This document shows, in pieces, positions 22,982-54,600 of a DNA stretch of 64,000 bases. Source of the stretch: Asterias rubens (taxonomy: Eukaryota > Echinodermata > Asteroidea > Forcipulatida > Asteriidae); the NCBI RefSeq assembly GCF_902459465.1, contig NC_047065.1, positions 20,721,828 to 20,785,827 on the forward strand, written 5' to 3'. Below the pieces are notes generated by a model. That model was not told the DNA's origin, did not search any database, and saw nothing but the letters and a program-made list of their open reading frames with translations. Numbering within the stretch: position 1 is the first letter of the stretch; each line of letters begins with the position of its first letter. The translations under genes and the position numbers were made by a program.

Positions 22982-23452
22982 ATGTTTCCTGATGAGCCTG
23001 TTGCACTCGGAAGTTCCCCACCTCTCCTGAAGAGCGGCGCATTCACTCTCATTGGTAAACTCCAGCTTGGATTTCAAGTGACTTCTGACGAGCGACTTTG
23101 TCATTTGGATACCCTGGGTAAGAAAACAAAATATATCATTTTACACAAGCCTGCCGACATTTGGAGTATTTTGTGCATAATTGCATGGAGAGACGGGGGA
23201 AATCTTAAGAAGCAATGCTTGGAAGGACGTTTTTCTGGTCGCACTGGAAGAGGAAGGCCGAAAGCTAGACGGACTGACAGCATTCGTGCACAAACAAACG
23301 CTCTAGACGAGGAGACTTGGAGGGAGTTCATTTCTTGGACCAACATGGACGGTGAACGCCCTAATGAACTAAAACATGTAAGAGAGAGAGAGCCAACATT
23401 TGCATCTTGCAATCAGGGAGATGTTATCCAACCGCAGTCAGGGAACTAAACA
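22982..23452 (+). mobile_element. probable retroelement-derived open fragment
   Basis: An open frame of 155 codons ends at a TAA near 23449. Its middle, RFSGRTGRGRPKARRTDSIR, matches the basic GRGRPxxRW-D-I segment that follows the reverse transcriptase in many LINE proteins. The part before it (PPLLKSGAFTLIGKLQLGFQ) is unrecognised. No catalytic core is present. Confidence 0.4.
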
Positions 23453-23820
23453 TAATTCTTCTCTAATGACCAAGTATAAGCCTGCTAGGAGCCTTAGATC
23501 TTCCAATTCGTCCTTTCTTGTTGTATCTCTCACTCACAATTCCTGGGGGATTGATCTTTCTCTAATGCTGGTCCTCTTCTTTGGAATAAACTTCCTCAAA
23601 ACATACCTTCTTTGAGTAGTTTTAAGGAAACTCTCAAAACAGGGTTGTTCACTCAAGCTTATAGCCCATAAAGTTTTGTTCTGTTTTCTATTTGGTTTTT
23701 GTAGTAGCTTTGTATTTATTATACTTTTCTCTTTCAATTAAGTTTCCGGTTTGTGCCATGAGCATCTTGTGTGATGGATACCGGCGCATTATAAATATTC
23801 ATACTATTATTATTAAGTAT
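23453..23820 (+). mobile_element. LINE 3' end, frame-shifted
   Basis: Encodes YKPARSLRSSNSS, then in other frames WNKLPQN and the SFKETLKTGLFTQAY tail typical of CR1/L2 C-termini, followed by a 3' UTR reading GATGGATACCGGCGCATTAT and a terminal ATT microsatellite at about 23800-23816. Degenerate. Confidence 0.7.
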
Positions 23821-24188
23821 TTAAAGGATTTTGTTATTTTTTAGAAATGTCCATAGATTTACATTAAACTTACAGGGTTTGAAGATAATGATAGTGGAAA
23901 GCTTCCCTTCAAATGTTACTTAATACTGAGGTGCTGTAGTTTTTTAGAAATGAGTAAAACAATGTCATGAAAATACGTTTGTAAATGCTTTAAAAAAAAA
24001 TTTGTCTCATGAGACGAGAAAATTATTATCATGACATTGTTTTACTCATTTCCCCAATCCTACAGCACCTCAGCACGTAATATTTTCAGGGAAGCTTTCT
24101 ACTATCATTATCTTCAAACTGTGTCAGTTTAGTGTAAATCAGTGGACATTGTGTTTTTTGTCCTACAAAAAGTACGTACACCCTTTAA
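23821..24188. mobile_element. TTAA-bounded fold-back element, family C
   Basis: TTAAAGGATTTTGTTATTTTTTAG to GTACGTACACCCTTTAA. Inverted arms around AATTTGTCTCATGAGACGAG. It is inserted at the end of the LINE tail microsatellite. Confidence 0.87.
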
Positions 24189-24339
24189 TCTAAAAGACCG
24201 AAGCAATAATGGTGAAATGTCTAGCATAAGGGAATACAGGTGTCTGGAGTAAGCCTCAAACCCACACTCAGTTGCTGATCAGAAACACCAGAGATAAACA
24301 GCTCAGCCTGGGCACGACACGACTTTCGTTCCTTCTTAC

Positions 24340-42531
<18,192 letters not shown>

Positions 42532-42753
42532 ATCTTTACAGTTGGAGTACAAAGCTAGAGCTAGAACCCATGCAGTAGAGGAACACTTGCGCTTTATGCA
42601 ATTAAACCAAGACGTATACCGATGACACACGAATGTAAATAAATATGGGTACCCAAATATGACGTCATCATAAGGCGGTCCTGAGCAAAATCTTCAGCTT
42701 GCATTGCAAGAAGCATTACGAACTGACTGAGACCCTATCGTGGTATCAATTCA
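42532..42753. promoter_or_regulatory. shared divergent promoter region of CDYL and ECI2
   Basis: The CDYL start codon (42531, minus) and the ECI2 start codon (42754, plus) are separated by only 222 bp. The interval contains TGACGTCA, a perfect cAMP-response-element palindrome, at 42660-42667, and no TATA box at a clear position. Both transcription starts must lie within it unless there are further upstream non-coding exons. The promoter role is inferred from geometry. Confidence 0.7.
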
Positions 42754-45700
42754 ATGATGGCTGTGTGTCGATTTATGCCGAAAATCCTTAGGTTTGTATG
42801 GTTTGTGTAATATAAACTATCATTTTTCTGACTAATATTAATAATAAAATCCATTCCAAAAATCCTTCGTGCTCTTATTTTAGCAAGTTTGTACGGGTTG
42901 GTTGTTTAATTTGCAATGTTAATTGTTATCATCTGATCTTATTATAATTAAAACTTCCAATTAAATCAACATTATAACAAAAAATATGAATATGAATTGA
43001 TGCCCGGCGTTATAAAAAAAAAAAGTAAAGTTGTCTTTATTGAAGTTTGATTTGAAGTGCACAATTTTTTGTTCCAGGTCGAGGAGCCAAATTTTATTAC
43101 ACGCTAAAATAAATTGATTATAATATTCAGGTATTCAGCAGATAAATTTATCCAAAAAGAAAAGTATTTATTCAATTTCGGAGGTTTTCGATCACTCGAC
43201 TAAATTGGCTTTTTTTTCATCCTAAATTATGATTCCATTGACAATAATTATAATCCCATATTCTGTTATTTCTTATTAAAAGTATACCAGGGCCCAATAT
43301 CAAGGCTCTTCTTACCGTAGTAAGCACAGAATCGGCGCTTACGGAAGCAGGGAATTATGTGTGCTTATGTACGGCAAGCGTATTCACTATTTCACGAGTA
43401 GCGGCGATTTTAGACGGAAAAGTTTCCGTATGGCGCCACCACTTTTTCATTCGATATGAAATAATATAGTATCTAATTTACCTCAATGAGATATCCCTTT
43501 TTGTAAAAATGAGTGAAAAGGTGGTGGCGCCATACGGAAAGTTATCCTTTTAGACTTCTGCGCTTGCGTACTCCACGTTAATGGGCATTCTAAGGCTAGC
43601 GCAGAAATTCGGCGCTTGCAGATAAGCAGGGAATTGGATCGTAAGAGCAGAATTCGGCAGTAAGCAGAGCAAAGAAATTGAGCCCAGTACATTTCATAGG
43701 GTAAACCTTAGTTCTAGTTTACGTTAATACGAGAACCTCTCGTTACGTTTTTGTTGGTTTACTCAGCAGGATCCACAAGTTTCTTGGCAGAAAGGTAATA
43801 AATTAGTTTTAAGGATGGTTGATTAAATCATTACATAATGCTCCATCTTCCCGACAGTTGGGAGGTTGGAAGGTTCTGATTTTAACATCGTACTACTAAC
43901 TACGTAAACCAGGGTAAAATAAATGTAATTTTTCAGATTTTTAAAGGGAAATAAAGTCTAAAATTCATAAATATTAAATGGCCTGACTTAGTCGCATTCA
44001 ATCGGTCTTTGCAACTATTTCTGAGTCAATTGCATTGCTTTAGTTTTGATGGTCTATCATGTTGCTTGGTCATTCCCACGGATAACTTTCCGTATGGCCA
44101 CTACTTTTTTACTCATTTTTACAAAAAGGGATATCTCATTGAGGTAAATAGTCTTAGATACTATGTTGTTTATTATATCGAAGCAGGTTCTTAAGATTGG
44201 TATGTAGATGTTTCACGAGCCTCAAAGTGTTTTAGTTGCACGATTCAGGAACACCCTGGGGTTAACCCTTACCCCTACTTTGGAGCAGGGGTGGCTTTTC
44301 CCTGGGGTATGCCCATTTGTCGGAGGGGGGGGGGGCAGACCTAGGGTAAACCGATCATAATGTGACAAGGGTGTCCGCAATTCCCTCTGAGAAGCCCCGG
44401 TGAATGTGAAAAGGGTTTAATATGAGGGGTGTGCCTTTAAAAAGCCTTGGACAAGTCTAGCATTTACCTCAAATCAAATGAGGTATACATTTGATACCAT
44501 GGAGAGCAAAGGGCAAAATCATTGTTCAAAAATTACAGAAAGACTGATAACAAAAAACGTCTACAATATCTGTAGTCATTGTATCAGTATACTGATAGTT
44601 AGCTCACTTGTGTATTCATGGTTATTACAAATCAATGCAGAAAAGGTAAGGTAACAGATTGGTTTTTGTCAATGTAATGCTGAATTATAGGCCAAATTAT
44701 CATTAATAAAAAGTTACATGGAGGCCTAAGTCGCCTGTAAAAGTTTCAGCTGAATACCTTATTTACTTAGCCGGAACCTATGGAAATGTCCTGAACCATT
44801 CTCAATGCTTTCTTTTATCATCATGACAGTGGTCATTGCCTTGGTGCCCTTGAAATGCTCCAGTAGAAATTTCCTCATAGGGATAGGGTACCCTTTGCTA
44901 AGGAGAAAATGCCTTGGTGCCCTTGCCCTTTCAAAAAAGAAGCATACAGAACTGTAGTTCTTATGGAAATGTCCTGAACCATTCTCAATGCTTTCTCTTA
45001 TCATCAGACTTGGGAGCCTACATCGGATATCCCTGGTGCCGAGACAGTGCCTTCATAGAGGAGCAGTGATGGGCGTGTCTGACGCAGACTTTACATCCGC
45101 TAAGGACAGAGTGGGCACCCTCTCGGAGGACCCCGGAAATGAGGTCAAATTGAAGATGTATGCACTCTTTAAACAGGTAATAAAAGGCGGCAATGTGTAG
45201 GGAGCAGTTTTGGCAAGCAATTTTGCAAAGCAAAAATATTTAGACTGAACATGTTTAGGGCACACTGAATGCTAATTTAAGTAGCAAATCCTGATTTTTT
45301 AGTAGCAACTGATACATTTTGTGTAACAATGTTAACTTTATGGAATTTTGGCTTGTACCCAGTTTCTGCTTAGTAAGATTTTTCTGTGTTTAGCAAGAAT
45401 GATTCATTATTATATGTGTTATTATCATTGATTCTTTCATTGTTTTGCTTTGCACAGAGTACAGTGGGAAAGTGCAATGCCCCCAAGCCAGGCGCGTTTG
45501 ACTTTGTCGGCAAAGCCAAGTGGAGTGCATGGAACGAGTTAGGCAATATCACTCAGGTGAAGTATGGTTTGACGTTTTGAGAAGTTACATACAGATTGAA
45601 GACTTGATGATAGCAAACTATGCCAGCTTGCAGTATCCCCAATCAAAGTACACAGTCAACCCCCCTACTGTTTGACCACTCGACATAGTCACTGTGGTTT

Positions 45701-48570
45701 TGAGAGATGGGCAAACTATGCAAACCTTCATAGACCTTTTCGCAAATACTCGGGCCAGACTCGGGCGTGCGCATAAACCTTGGAATCAGGTGCATTGTGG
45801 TTTAGCTGATGATCAAAATTTGATCCATAGCTATCCCACAATGCACCACACTCAACAGTTTGCACTTGCGCAATGGTATTTGCGAAAAGGTCTATGGTGA
45901 ATGCATCTACAAAGTACACAGTCGACCCTCCTACTGTCTGACCAGTCAATCTCATCCAATGTAGTTTTTAATAGTTGATAAACTATGCCAATCTACAAAT
46001 GTTCATTATGTGGTAAATACCACTACACAATACACAGTCAACCCTTCTACTGTTTGACCATTCAATATCGCCCACTGTGGTTTTAAATAATACATATAAA
46101 CTATACCAACTGACTTTATGATATGATGCCGTCAATGCATACTACACAATACACAGTCAACCCTCCTACTGTCTGACCAATTATTGATTTGCTGGAGGTT
46201 AGAAACGTCCAGTAACTTTTGCTCAGTGCAGCCTGGTAGTTGACAATTCAAAATGGAACTAAATTATTTGTTGGGGGTTAGCAACAAAACTTAACAATCT
46301 CTTCACTTCTTTCAATTGACTCACAGGATGACGCAAAACAGAAGTACGTTGATATGGTCAACGATTTGGTAGCTAAGGATTCCAAAGCCTCGGCAGCAGC
46401 TGCTGCTGAACAGTCAAATGCCACGCCTAGTGGGTATGAAAACCTTGTCGTTACCGTGGAGAAGGGCGTGTGTAAAATCATGATGAACAGACCAAAGAAG
46501 AAGAATGCAATCAACAGAGAGGTCTGTAGTCCATTATATTGATATTTTATTGATAACGATTCAGAGGATGCATCCCACAAACGACACTTAAGGGGAAATT
46601 ATTATCAACAAGTTTTCTCTCATCATTTGTGCGCTAACGAAATACCGGTACCAGTTAAAGCCATTATACACTTTTGGTAAACAGTATTGTCCAAGTCCCA
46701 CACTTCGTGTGTCACAACTTTTATATAAAACAACAAACCTGTGAAAATTTAGGCTCAATCGGTCATCGGAGTCGGGAGAAAATAACGGGAAAACCCACTC
46801 TTGTTTCCGCGCGTTTTCGCCGTGTAACGACATGTGTTTAAAATAAATCCGTAATTCTCGCTAACGAGAATTTATATTGTTTTACCGTTTTCTTAAAAAG
46901 TAAAGCATTTCATGGACTAATATTTCAAGAGAAGTCTTTCACCATTACCTTCTGTAAACCCTGTAAATTATTTGTAAATCTGTGAACTTTTTTTTTTTTT
47001 CTGTACCGAAAGGGTCCAATGGCTTTAAACAACACAAACCCAAGTAAAGCACTTTACATCCAATGGCTTTTTCTCAGCCTAAATTTTCCAAGCTGAATTA
47101 CGGTTGATGTTTATGAACGCACGGAGCAACTTCAGGAGGTTCCCTTGAGGTTGTGGCCAGTATAAGAGACAGGATTCCCTTCAAAGTAATATGTTTTGGA
47201 TACTTTATCACTCTTAAAACTTTTGAACCTAGAAATGGTTTGTGTCCACTTGTGAATGCTGCGGCCAGGGATCCGATTGGTACCCGCTGTCACCTCACTA
47301 AAGGTGGATGAATTGCTATGAAAATACTGTGAACATTTGTTGTTGTTTTTCGCAGTACTAAGACACTGTAGTTAGGTGAAAATATTTTCAAGTGACTTTT
47401 ATTGTAGTTTTCTTTTGCGCCTGTAGTATGCATCATTGACAAAACCAATCAATGACCCAACCTTAAAGACACTGGACACTATTGGTAATTGTCAAAGACC
47501 AGTCTTCTCACTTTGTGTGTCTCAACATGTGCATAAAATAACAAACCTGTGAAAACTTGAGCTCAATTGGTCGTCGAAGTTGCAAGATAACAGTGTAAGA
47601 AAAAAACACCATTGTCACACGACTTTGTGACTTTTATTTCAAGACCTTAAATTCTAATTCTGAGGTCTCGACCGTCTCGAAATCAAATTTCTGGAAAATG
47701 ACTTCTTTCTCGAAAACTACTTTACTTCAGAGGTAGCCGTTTCTCAGAATGTTTTATACTATCATTGCCCATTACCAAGTAGTAATGTTTTATCCATTAA
47801 TTAGTGTCCACTGCCTTGAAAGCAAGTCATGAAAAGTAGGTCAGTAAAATGATGAAGATTTTGTGCAATACGTATGAAGTTAACAATGCTGTAATTTGCT
47901 TGAATTAAACTAAAAACGATTCTTTACAAACTGTTTCAGACGTATGAAGAAATCATAAAAGCTTTGGAATCAGCAGGAGCAGATGCTAATGTTGTACTAG
48001 CTGTTCTCACTGGTAAGCCTTCAAACTGTGTCTTGCTAGTCAGTCAAGGGTATTGGACTTAAGGCCAGGGTCCAATTTCATGGCTCTGCTTCCCGAAAGC
48101 AGGGCAAAATTTCATGAAGCTGTTTAGCAGAAAATTCTGCTTAGCCTTTGCTTAGCAAGAAAAAGGGTGGGGTACCATTCACAGCAATGGTAAATGTATG
48201 ATATTTGTAAGTCCAGAATATTAATAATAATAATAATAATAACCAGTTTTTTATAGCGCGTTTTACACCTCAGGGCATCTCAAAGCGCTTCCGACATTAT
48301 TACCCTAGGTCACTGAGCCTTAAATCATTTCCTTAACCATCTCAAATCCCTGGGGAGTATACTGCCTGTGTGACAATTATATGCGCTACTCGGCTGAACC
48401 AATCACAAGAACCATCTCTGCCCTCACAGGTACCCATTTACCCCTGGGTGGAGGGAAGCATCAGAGCTTGAGTTCGGTGCTCTTATCCACTCGGCCATGA
48501 CACCCCATATTGTCTTTTTTGCATAACACTTTGCTGAACACTCAACCGTCGAAGCAACGGTTTTGTAACT

Positions 48571-48602
<32 letters not shown>

Positions 48603-51600
48603 AACATTTATTTCCACATTCACATGACTAGTTATTCATTCAGATATGAGATATAAACAGTGGATTATTTCTTTAATAATTGGTAGGTGCTGGAGACTTC
48701 TACTCTGCCGGTAATGACCTCAATAATTTCATGACCGTCACTCCAGAAACAAAGGTGCAGGCAGCAAAGGAGGGAGCAGTGCTTCTAGAGTAAGTTTGAT
48801 TTTAGAGGTAGGGTGGGGGGTTGCAGAGAGGTCGGTCGGGGGGGGGGGGGGGGGGGGGGGGTGATGATGTGAGCCTGTGACATGGAAGACTCTCGTTTGT
48901 TAATTGTCAAAGACCAGTAATCTCACTTGATGTACCCTATTGCTACAGGCCTGAAGTCTTTTAATATTTCAGTGAGAAATTACCACTTTCTCAAAAACTG
49001 CGTTACTTAAAGGGAAGGTACACGTTTGGTAGTTACTCAAAATAAATATTAACTTAAAAACTGACTTGGTAAGGAGCATTGGAAAGCTGTTGATGGTATA
49101 AAACATTGTGGGAAATGACTCCCTCTGAAGTAACTTAGTTTTTAGGAAAGAGGTAATTTCTCACTAAAATAACAAAAGACTTCTAGCTAGAAGTCTTATA
49201 TTCTTAGCTGAAAGCACACAAATTCGTCCAACAAGGGTGTTTTTTCTTTCATCATTTCCTCGCAACTTCGATGACTAATTGAGCCCAAATTTTCACAGGC
49301 TTGTTATTTTATGGTTATGATGGTATACACCAAGTGAGAAGACTGGTCTTTGGCAATTACCAAACGTGTACCGTCCCTTTAAGAGGGAGTCATTTCTCAC
49401 AATGTTTTTATGCTACCGACAGCTCTCCATTGCTCGTTACCAAGTAGTTTGTATGCTAAAAATATTTTGAGTGTTTACCAATACTGTCCAGTGCCATTAA
49501 AATGACCTGCTTTACTTTTATCTTTTTCTTGTGAGCACTGAGCCACTTTCCTAACAATGTAACTCCACCTTTTGAAAATAAGGAATACATTTCCTGTTTT
49601 GCTTTGCAGAAGGTTTGTAGCTGCCTTTATTGACTTCCCCAAACCACTCCTAGCTGCTGTTAACGGACCCGCAGTAGGCATACCAGTAACAACCCTTGGG
49701 TTATGTGACATCGTCTTCGCTTCAGACAGGGTAAGGATTTAAATGATGGAGAAATGGCAGGAGACGCTCTTCCAAACAAAGTCTAACCGTAGGGTGCCAT
49801 GGTCAAGTTGTTAGGAGCATCAAATTAAAGTTCTAGTGGTTTAGTCACCTCGGTGTTGGTTTGAATCCCGGTCCTTGAGCAAGATGCTTTACTATAACTG
49901 CTTCTCTCCACCCAGGGGTATAAATGGGTTCCTGTTGATATTGTGCATGGAAGCCACTGGAGCACCTCGGCAGCTCGGGCTGATACTCCCCACGGAGCTG
50001 AGAAAGATTACAGGCCCAATGACCAGGTCACTAATGTAAAGCGCAGTTACCAGGTCACTAATGTAAAGCACAGTGACCAGGTCACTAATGTAAAGCGCAA
50101 TGACCAGGTCACTAATGTAAAGCGCAGTGACCAGGTCACTAATGTAAAGCGCAGTGACCAGGTCACTAATGTAAAGCGCAGTGACCAGGTCACTAATGTA
50201 AAGCGCAGTGACCAGGTCACTAATGTAAAGCGCAGTGACCAGGTCACTAATGTAAAGCGCAGTGACCAGGTCACTAATGTAAAGCGCAGTGACCAGGTCA
50301 CTAATGTAAAGCGCAGTGACCAGGTCACTAATGTAAAGCGCAGTGACCAGGTCACTAATGTAAAGCGCAGTGACCAGGTCACTAATGTAAAGCGCAGTGA
50401 CCAGGTCACTAATGTAAAGCGCAGTGACCAGGTCACTAATGTAAAGCGCATTGATAGGGTCTCCTGACGATGACTAGAAATGTTGAGACCAATTCAGATC
50501 AGAACTGACTCCGCGGCAGTACAGTTAATTACAATCCTATAAGCTAAAGTAGTAGTCCAGTCTTTTTTCTATACCATCCGCCCTGGTAATAGTTAAAAAA
50601 GCAGGACAGTTCTTTTCATATCTGAGAAGTCTCCCGAACCTCCGATTATCTACTCCGCGGCAGTAGAATGAAGCAAGACAGTTCTCTAAGAACAACTCTA
50701 CCTGGCAAGTAGATACACACATGGTGTTACCGCAAACCAAATATACATCTCATAGATATTGCTATTCTTAAATGGGCTTTATAATATAAAAACTAGCTTT
50801 TATTATTATTTATTGTTCAACCTCCTGCAAATAAGGATGATAAGCCTCCCACACTATTATTATTATTATTTGATGTCAATATTCTTGTCCTGTATTTTTG
50901 ATCATGAAAAAATCCCGATACTTGGTTAAAATGCTTTGATTGTTTATTTGTTTTTCTTTTGTCCTGTATTTTTTATCATGAAAAAATCCCAACACTTGGT
51001 TAAAATGCTTTGATTTTTTATTTGTTTTTCTTTTGTCTTACAGGCAACATTCCATACGCCATTTGCATCTTTAGGCCAGTCACCAGAGGGGTGCTCCTCC
51101 TATATCTTTCCCAAGATAATGGGACAAGCCAAGGTACAAAATATATGTCACGGCCAGGTGTTCATAAAATAACACTTCCTTTTAATTTTGGTTAATTCCT
51201 GCTTTGCCTAGCGCCCCCTATGTTCTCATTTGTATTTCCCGCCGTAAGCGTCATTCTTAAATTGGCTGAACTATCATCAACATCTCTGTTCATCCAATTT
51301 ACAGGTATGATTCTTATTAATTTTATTACATCTTAATGCATTATTTTTAAACTTTCAAGTCTTACCTATTTATCAATAGAATGCATGGGAATTGATTGTT
51401 TCTTTAAATCATCCTACTCGGGACCATCCTTACTTGTTGCATGTCATTCCTCAGAATTTTATTTTCTGGTTTAAGGATTTTTCATTGATCCCCCTGCCAT
51501 AGCCTTATAGTCTTTTGATTTCATTGAGAGGGAAGAAAGACATTATTATTATTATTATTTATTCGACCAATACAAGTTACAACAATCAAGTTACAAAAGC

Positions 51601-54600
51601 ACAAGACAGAACATTAACAGAAAAACAATTTAAAAAAAGCAAGAAATAAGGAAAATAAATACAGAATTAAATAAAAGAATAAATAAGGTTAAATAAAATA
51701 AAATTAACTTAAAGAAATTCCTTGAAAAAGAATACAAAAGCAAAAAATAAACACAATAAGGGGGTGGCTGAGGGCAGAGCATGCAGGAGGAAAACAAAAC
51801 CAAATGGGAACGACAGCCAGAAGGGATAGAAAACAATGACAAATCATGCGGGTCAGGGGTAACAAAAGTAAGCCAAACTATAGAAAGGTTTGCGGTAACA
51901 CTATGTAATGACTAGATAGTCATTACATGGTGTTACCACAAACCTTTCTATATCGTATTTCCACCATGCAAAGTTTCAAGTCCTACTTAAACCAAACTAC
52001 TGTTGCTCAGAAGCATGCTGCCCCATAGTCCATGTTCTGTAAGCAATCCTCTAGATTTCTGTTCCAGGGGACAGGATGTAGAGCCATTGGTCATGTATGT
52101 TGTGTCATGCGCCCACACTCATGGCTAAGAGAAGGGAGTTGCCCTCGTGTTTCTGGTAGTCGTTGCTGAGTGCACTGGGAAAATGAGAAAATTGTTCATT
52201 AATTAATCTGTTTTCTAAAGCTTTCAACCATGTGTACATGTTAGTCAGCCGTTATTGTACGCAATGAAATGTTCCTACTTTTTTTCTTGGACCTAGTACA
52301 TGTACCATGCCTGTTAAAATGTGCTACATAAAACGGTCCCAAAATTCATTAAAGGCAGTGGACACTATTGATAATTGTCAAAGACCAGTCTTCTCACTTG
52401 ATGTATCTAAACATATGCATATAATAACAAACCTGTGAAAATTTGAGCTCAATTGGTCGTCCAAGTTGCAAGATATGAGTGAAAGAAAAATAACCCTTGT
52501 CACACGAAGTTGTGTGCGTTTAGATGGTTGATTTCGAGACCTCAAGTTCTAAATCTGAGGTCTTGAAGTCAAATTTGTGTAAAATTATTTCTTTCTCAAA
52601 ATCTATGGCACTTTAGAGGGAGCTGTTTCACACAATGTTTTATACCATCGACCTCTCCCCATTACTCGTCACCAAGAAAAGTTTTATGGCAATAATTATT
52701 TTGAGTAATTACCAATTATGCACTGCCTTTAAAAAAAACTTTGAAACCTGCCGTAAAAGTCTCCTTAAAAATTCTCTCTTTTTGCAAGTGCCTCGAGCAC
52801 CGTTTTTGGGTATACATGTGCTGTGTAATAAGATTCCAATATTGATACTATTATTGTAAATACAAAGCCCCCAAGACATGCAAGCCATCTTTCAGGATTT
52901 TGCACATACGTCAAATCTCATGTTATCTCATATCTGTAAGGTAATCTCATTTCTGTTATGTAGGCCAACGAGGTTCTTTTGTTTGGACGCAAGCTGACGG
53001 CTCAAGAAGCTTTTGACCGGGGTCTGGTGACAGAAATCTTCCCAGACGCTTCTTTCCAAGAAGATCTTCAGAAGAAGTTGGACCAATATGCACAGCTACC
53101 AAGACAGGTGTGTAACATTCACTATTTCTTTGTTTAAAGGCAGTGGACACTATTGGTAATTACTCAAACTAATTATTATCATAAACCTTTCTTGATTACG
53201 AGTAATGGGAAGAGGTTGATAGTATGAAACAGTGTGAGAAACAGCTCCTCCCTCTGAAGTGACGTAGTTTTTGAGAAAGAGGTAATTTTCCACGAATTTG
53301 ATTTCGAAACCTCAGATTTAGAATTTGAGGTCTCGCGTTCAACCATCTGAAAGCACGGTGCGACAAGGGTGTTTTTTCTTTCATTAATATCTCGCAACTT
53401 CGACCACCGATTGAGCTCAAATTTTCACAGGTTTGTAATTTTATGCACATGTTGAGCTACACCAAGAGAGAAGACTGGTCTTTGACAATTACCAATAGTG
53501 TCCACTGTGTTTTATGTTTAACCCCTAATCATTTAAATACCATTCATAAATACCTCAGACAGTTTCGCTATTCCTATTGGTGGAGAGCGTGTCACATCAT
53601 GGGTGTGTTAACCTTTGTTTATGACCAGTAAAAAGTGTTGAAACATGGGCGTGACACGTGAGTTTGCACCTGTGCTTATAAGACAGTTTCTTCATTCCTA
53701 TTGAACGAGAGCAACGGTCGAGACAGTTGTGCCACATCACGCTATACGCGTGACGCGCACAGCATCACAGGCCTTGACTGGGCCTTACCATTTCATAGCT
53801 GGAGGGGTGTTGTGTTGAAATGAATCATTGACAAATTATAATTGTTTGCATTTATTTTACTTTTTGACCATAAGTGTTGATGTTTTTTGACCAAAAAGGT
53901 ATTTATGAATGGGAATCAAAGTGTGTTGAATCGGTTTTCAACTAGTTGTTTAAACCCGCCGAGGCCTGGTTCTTGATAATTTACCTCGACTTCGTCTCGG
54001 TAAAATTATCAAGAACCAGACCTTGTTTGGTTTAAACCACTAGTTGAAAACCTCTTCACCACTTATTGATTCCCTTAGTTAAAACTCCCAGAGGACCAGT
54101 CCGAAATCGGTATAAGTGGTTTCGTTTGTAGCCACGTGTTATTATCCATCATATTTAACTACATTGCTTTTTATTAACTTTGGTTTTACCAATATCCACG
54201 TACCCCGATGTGTGTTGGCACTGTATTGTACTGCGTGTTGTACTTTGCTGAGCTCTGTAAAAGCAATAAGTGACAGGCATTTGACTCGGGTCGGACTTGA
54301 ACACAAGACCTTTGCAATTCTAGAGCAGTGTCTTACCAACTAGACCACCGAGATTGCCTGGTAGCTAGAGGCAGTTCAAATCCTTTATTTTAGCAGGGAG
54401 TACCGCACCGATTTAATTGATGAAAAATTTGCATTTGGGATAAAGAATCTTAATTTTGGTTTTACACATACACCGATGTGTGTTAGCACTGTATACTCAG
54501 TACTTTCCCTTTGCTTTTTGTTTCACTTCTTGCAGTCGTTGCGAATTTCCAAGACACTTGTTCGCAGCATTGAACGAGAGAAGCTCCACCAAGTCAACAA

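Noticed and set aside
45069..45176. ECI2 starting at the internal Met (MGVSDADF) as a complete N-terminus
   Set aside because: The frame is open upstream to an AG acceptor at 45007, and a phase-matched first exon at 42754-42791 gives a full presequence and a total length equal to the family's.
50021..50450. A CRISPR-like regular array
   Set aside because: Units are contiguous 27-bp tandem copies without spacers, in a eukaryotic intron.
49943..50467. A 174-codon frame of DQVTNVKRS repeats and a 134-codon antisense frame
   Set aside because: Open only because the minisatellite unit is 27 bp without stops; it lies in an ECI2 intron and grows out of a SINE tail.
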